A stretch of 64,000 nucleotides of DNA from Crenobacter caeni. GTDB taxonomy: Bacteria; Pseudomonadota; Gammaproteobacteria; Burkholderiales; Chromobacteriaceae. Location: the NCBI RefSeq assembly GCF_010435965.1, contig NZ_JAAGAA010000003.1, positions 1 through 64,000 of the forward strand, read 5' to 3'. The notes below the pieces were generated by a model, which saw nothing but the letters and a program-made list of their open reading frames with translations, did no database searches and was not told the DNA's origin. The position numbers were made by a program, and so were the translations under genes. Below are positions 62,585 to 64,000 of the stretch, piece after piece. How positions within the stretch are numbered: position 1 is the first letter of the stretch; the number at the start of each line of letters is the position of its first letter.

Positions 62585-63430
62585 GTGGCCGCACTTCCTT
62601 ACTGCATCGTCAACGTATTCAGCGACGGCAGCCGTTTCGGCGGCAACCCGCTCGCGGTGTTTACCGACGCCCGCAAGCTTCGTGATGACGAGATGCAGGC
62701 GATCGCGCGCCAGTTCAACCTGGCCGAGACCGTGTTCGTGCTGCCGGGCGAGGCAGACGGCACCGCCGCGCGCCTGCGCATCTTCACGCCGGCGACCGAG
62801 CTGCCGTTTGCCGGGCATCCGGTGCTCGGCGCGGCGGCGGTGCTCGCCGCGCAGCGCGCGCTGGGGCCAGCGTTCACCCTTCGCTGCAACGCGGGGCCGA
62901 TCGGGGTGTACGAAGCGGACGGACACTGGTTCTTGTGGGTGCCCACGGCGACACTGCGCCCGGCGGCGCTCTCGGCAAGCGACGCCGCCGCGATGCTGGG
63001 GCTGGCGGAAGGTGCGGTTTGCGGCGCGCCGCAATGGGTGAACACCGGCTCCGAGCAGTTGCTGATCCGGGTCAGCAGCCGCGACGCGGTGCGCGCGGCA
63101 AGGCCCGATCTTGCGCGGCTCATCGCCGGCGCGACGCTGCGACCCGGGCGCAGCATCGCCTACCTGTGGCACGCAGCGGAGGGCGTCGCGACGGTGCGGT
63201 ATTTCTACGTGCAAGACGGGGCGGTGCTCGAAGACATCGGCACCGGCTCGGCGTGCGCGAACCTGGGCGGTTATCTGGCGCTAGGCGGTGAACGGGACCT
63301 CGACTGGTGTGTCGAGCAGGGGGAGACCGCCGGTCGGCCGAACCGCCTGCGCCTGTGCATCGACGCGACGGGGCAGGTCAGCGTCGGCGGGCGCGTGCGC
63401 GCGATGGCAGACGGTGATTTCCGCGGATGA
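62585..63430 (+). CDS. PhzF-family isomerase-like protein
   Basis: The 281-residue protein has the PhzF fold features: VNVFSDGSRFGGNPLAVFTD, NLAETVFVLP with the conserved catalytic glutamate, RIFTPATELPFAGHPVLGAA and the C-terminal DIGTGSACANLGGYL. PhzF isomerises a phenazine precursor in Pseudomonas, but most family members lie outside phenazine loci and have unknown substrates; no other phenazine genes are present here. The GTG start has GGGGAAAA upstream. Confidence 0.88.
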   Translation: MAALPYCIVNVFSDGSRFGGNPLAVFTDARKLRDDEMQAIARQFNLAETVFVLPGEADGTAARLRIFTPATELPFAGHPVLGAAAVLAAQRALGPAFTLRCNAGPIGVYEADGHWFLWVPTATLRPAALSASDAAAMLGLAEGAVCGAPQWVNTGSEQLLIRVSSRDAVRAARPDLARLIAGATLRPGRSIAYLWHAAEGVATVRYFYVQDGAVLEDIGTGSACANLGGYLALGGERDLDWCVEQGETAGRPNRLRLCIDATGQVSVGGRVRAMADGDFRG

Positions 63431-63513
63431 TGCCGGTGTTCTTGACGGGAGCAGGCGGTGTTGGCATCCTCGAGCAACCACTCAAACCACCGTTTGAAAA
63501 CGAGGAGAAAATA

Positions 63514-63942
63514 ATGAAGGGGATCCTGAACAAGGGCGCGGCGGTGCTCGCCGGCGTGCTGTTGTGCGGCAGCGCCTGGGCGGCCGGCGCGGTTGGCACC
63601 TGGAAGACCATCGACGACGAGACCAAGCAGCCCAAGGCGCTGGTGCAGATCTCGGAGTCGGCTTCGGGTGAGCTTAGCGGCAAGATCGTCAAACTGTTCA
63701 ACAACCCGGACGCCGTGTGCGGCAAGTGCGACGGCGCCAACAAGGACAAGCCGGTGGTCGGCATGAACATCCTGTGGGGCCTGAAGAAAGATGGCGACGC
63801 ATGGGAAGGCGGCAAGATCCTCGACCCGAAAACGGGCAAGGTCTACAGCGCCAAGCTCAAGGTGGTCGGCGACAAGCTCGAGGTGCGCGGTTTCCTCGGC
63901 ATGGCCTTGCTTGGCCGCACCCAGACCTGGGTCAAGCCGTAA
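63514..63942 (+). CDS. Exported DUF2147-family protein
   Basis: The 142-residue protein has a signal peptide (about residues 1-23, AGVLLCGSAWA) and the DUF2147 pattern: GTWKTIDDETKQPKALVQIS, two cysteines in AVCGKCDGANKDKPVVGMNI, and GGKILDPKTGKVYSAKLKVV with a closing LEVRGFLGMALLGRTQTW. The family is periplasmic with unknown function and is sometimes near carbohydrate or stress genes. The ATG has GAGGAG seven bases upstream. A strong terminator follows at the window end. Confidence 0.88.
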   Translation: MKGILNKGAAVLAGVLLCGSAWAAGAVGTWKTIDDETKQPKALVQISESASGELSGKIVKLFNNPDAVCGKCDGANKDKPVVGMNILWGLKKDGDAWEGGKILDPKTGKVYSAKLKVVGDKLEVRGFLGMALLGRTQTWVKP

Positions 63943-63965
63943 GCACTCTGCCCTTGCGGTACAGA

Positions 63966-63995
63966 ACGGAAGGCCGGAGGGCTTTCCGTTTTTTT
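63966..63995 (+). terminator. Rho-independent terminator after the DUF2147 gene
   Basis: ACGGAAGGCC (63966-63975) pairs with GGCTTTCCGT (one G-U pair), followed by TTTTTTT. Confidence 0.9.
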
Positions 63996-64000
63996 ATTTC

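Noticed and set aside
62585-63430. Phenazine biosynthesis from the PhzF homologue
   Set aside because: No other phz genes are present and most PhzF-family proteins are not in phenazine pathways.

Overview
The window is high-GC, gene-dense DNA with no insertion sequence, prophage, integron or CRISPR array that I can see. It looks like chromosome from a betaproteobacterium of the order Neisseriales (Chromobacteriaceae or a close relative). This is inferred from the smc / zipA / ligA / galU neighbourhood, the kinase / PP2C / rph / rdgB / hemW neighbourhood, a betaproteobacterial DUF2802 flagellar gene and an NAD ligase of the long Neisseriales type. I could not run any database search.

Layout. 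1-370: end of an rRNA operon (5S rRNA, tRNA-His, terminator). 391-3603 (minus): four-gene PstSCAB-type phosphate ABC importer. 3715-6745: a MocR-type regulator divergent from a PaiB / rhodanese / acetyltransferase operon, with a repeated operator-like motif between them. 6813-8249: an unrecognised conserved-looking gene. 8320-10635: a membrane sensor diguanylate cyclase preceded by a 12-bp direct repeat. 10637-14761 (minus): GABA aminotransferase, semialdehyde dehydrogenase and an FAD amine oxidase. 15028-21168 (minus): tetR, membrane fusion protein, RND pump and TolC-type channel. 21303-22713: argB and a CBS-pair protein. 22718-27750: an IclR regulator divergent from glutaryl-CoA dehydrogenase and a CoA-transferase, followed by ETF-ubiquinone oxidoreductase.

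27751-28047 holds the most unusual element: a promoter with a perfect inverted repeat in its spacer, a 26-codon leader ORF with a Tyr-Tyr-Tyr-Trp-Tyr run, and a 12-bp terminator hairpin. This layout suggests ribosome-mediated attenuation of an unrecognised 180-residue protein and a small membrane protein. 29166-32319 carries DUF3820, ylqF, DUF3592, hpt and galU. 32410-41833 (minus) carries smc, zipA and ligA, with a NarK-type nitrate transporter and a TonB-like gene inserted between smc and zipA. 41970-43855 holds yqgE/algH, ruvX and a methylthioinosine-phosphorylase-like gene.

43871-51799 is a flagellar block: a FliB-type flagellin methylase, flagellin behind a clear sigma-28 promoter, then flaG, fliD, fliS, a fliT-like gene, a DUF2802 gene, a FliK-like gene and a stand-alone FlhB C-terminal-like gene. 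51827-54272 holds a beta-hydroxyacid dehydrogenase, a tiny lipoprotein and a visibly lower-GC exported protein of unknown function. 54583-63942 is mostly housekeeping: yicC, a Ser/Thr kinase with its phosphatase, rph, dusA, an orphan polyamine-binding-type protein, rdgB, hemW, ridA, a PhzF-family gene and a DUF2147 protein.

Two metabolic blocks may act together. The aminotransferase and semialdehyde dehydrogenase could make glutarate (or succinate) from 5-aminovalerate (or GABA). The CoA-transferase and glutaryl-CoA dehydrogenase would then degrade glutarate, passing electrons through ETF to ETF-QO. Product names rest on recognised motifs and family resemblance. Start codons were chosen by Shine-Dalgarno spacing and family N-termini and are inferences.
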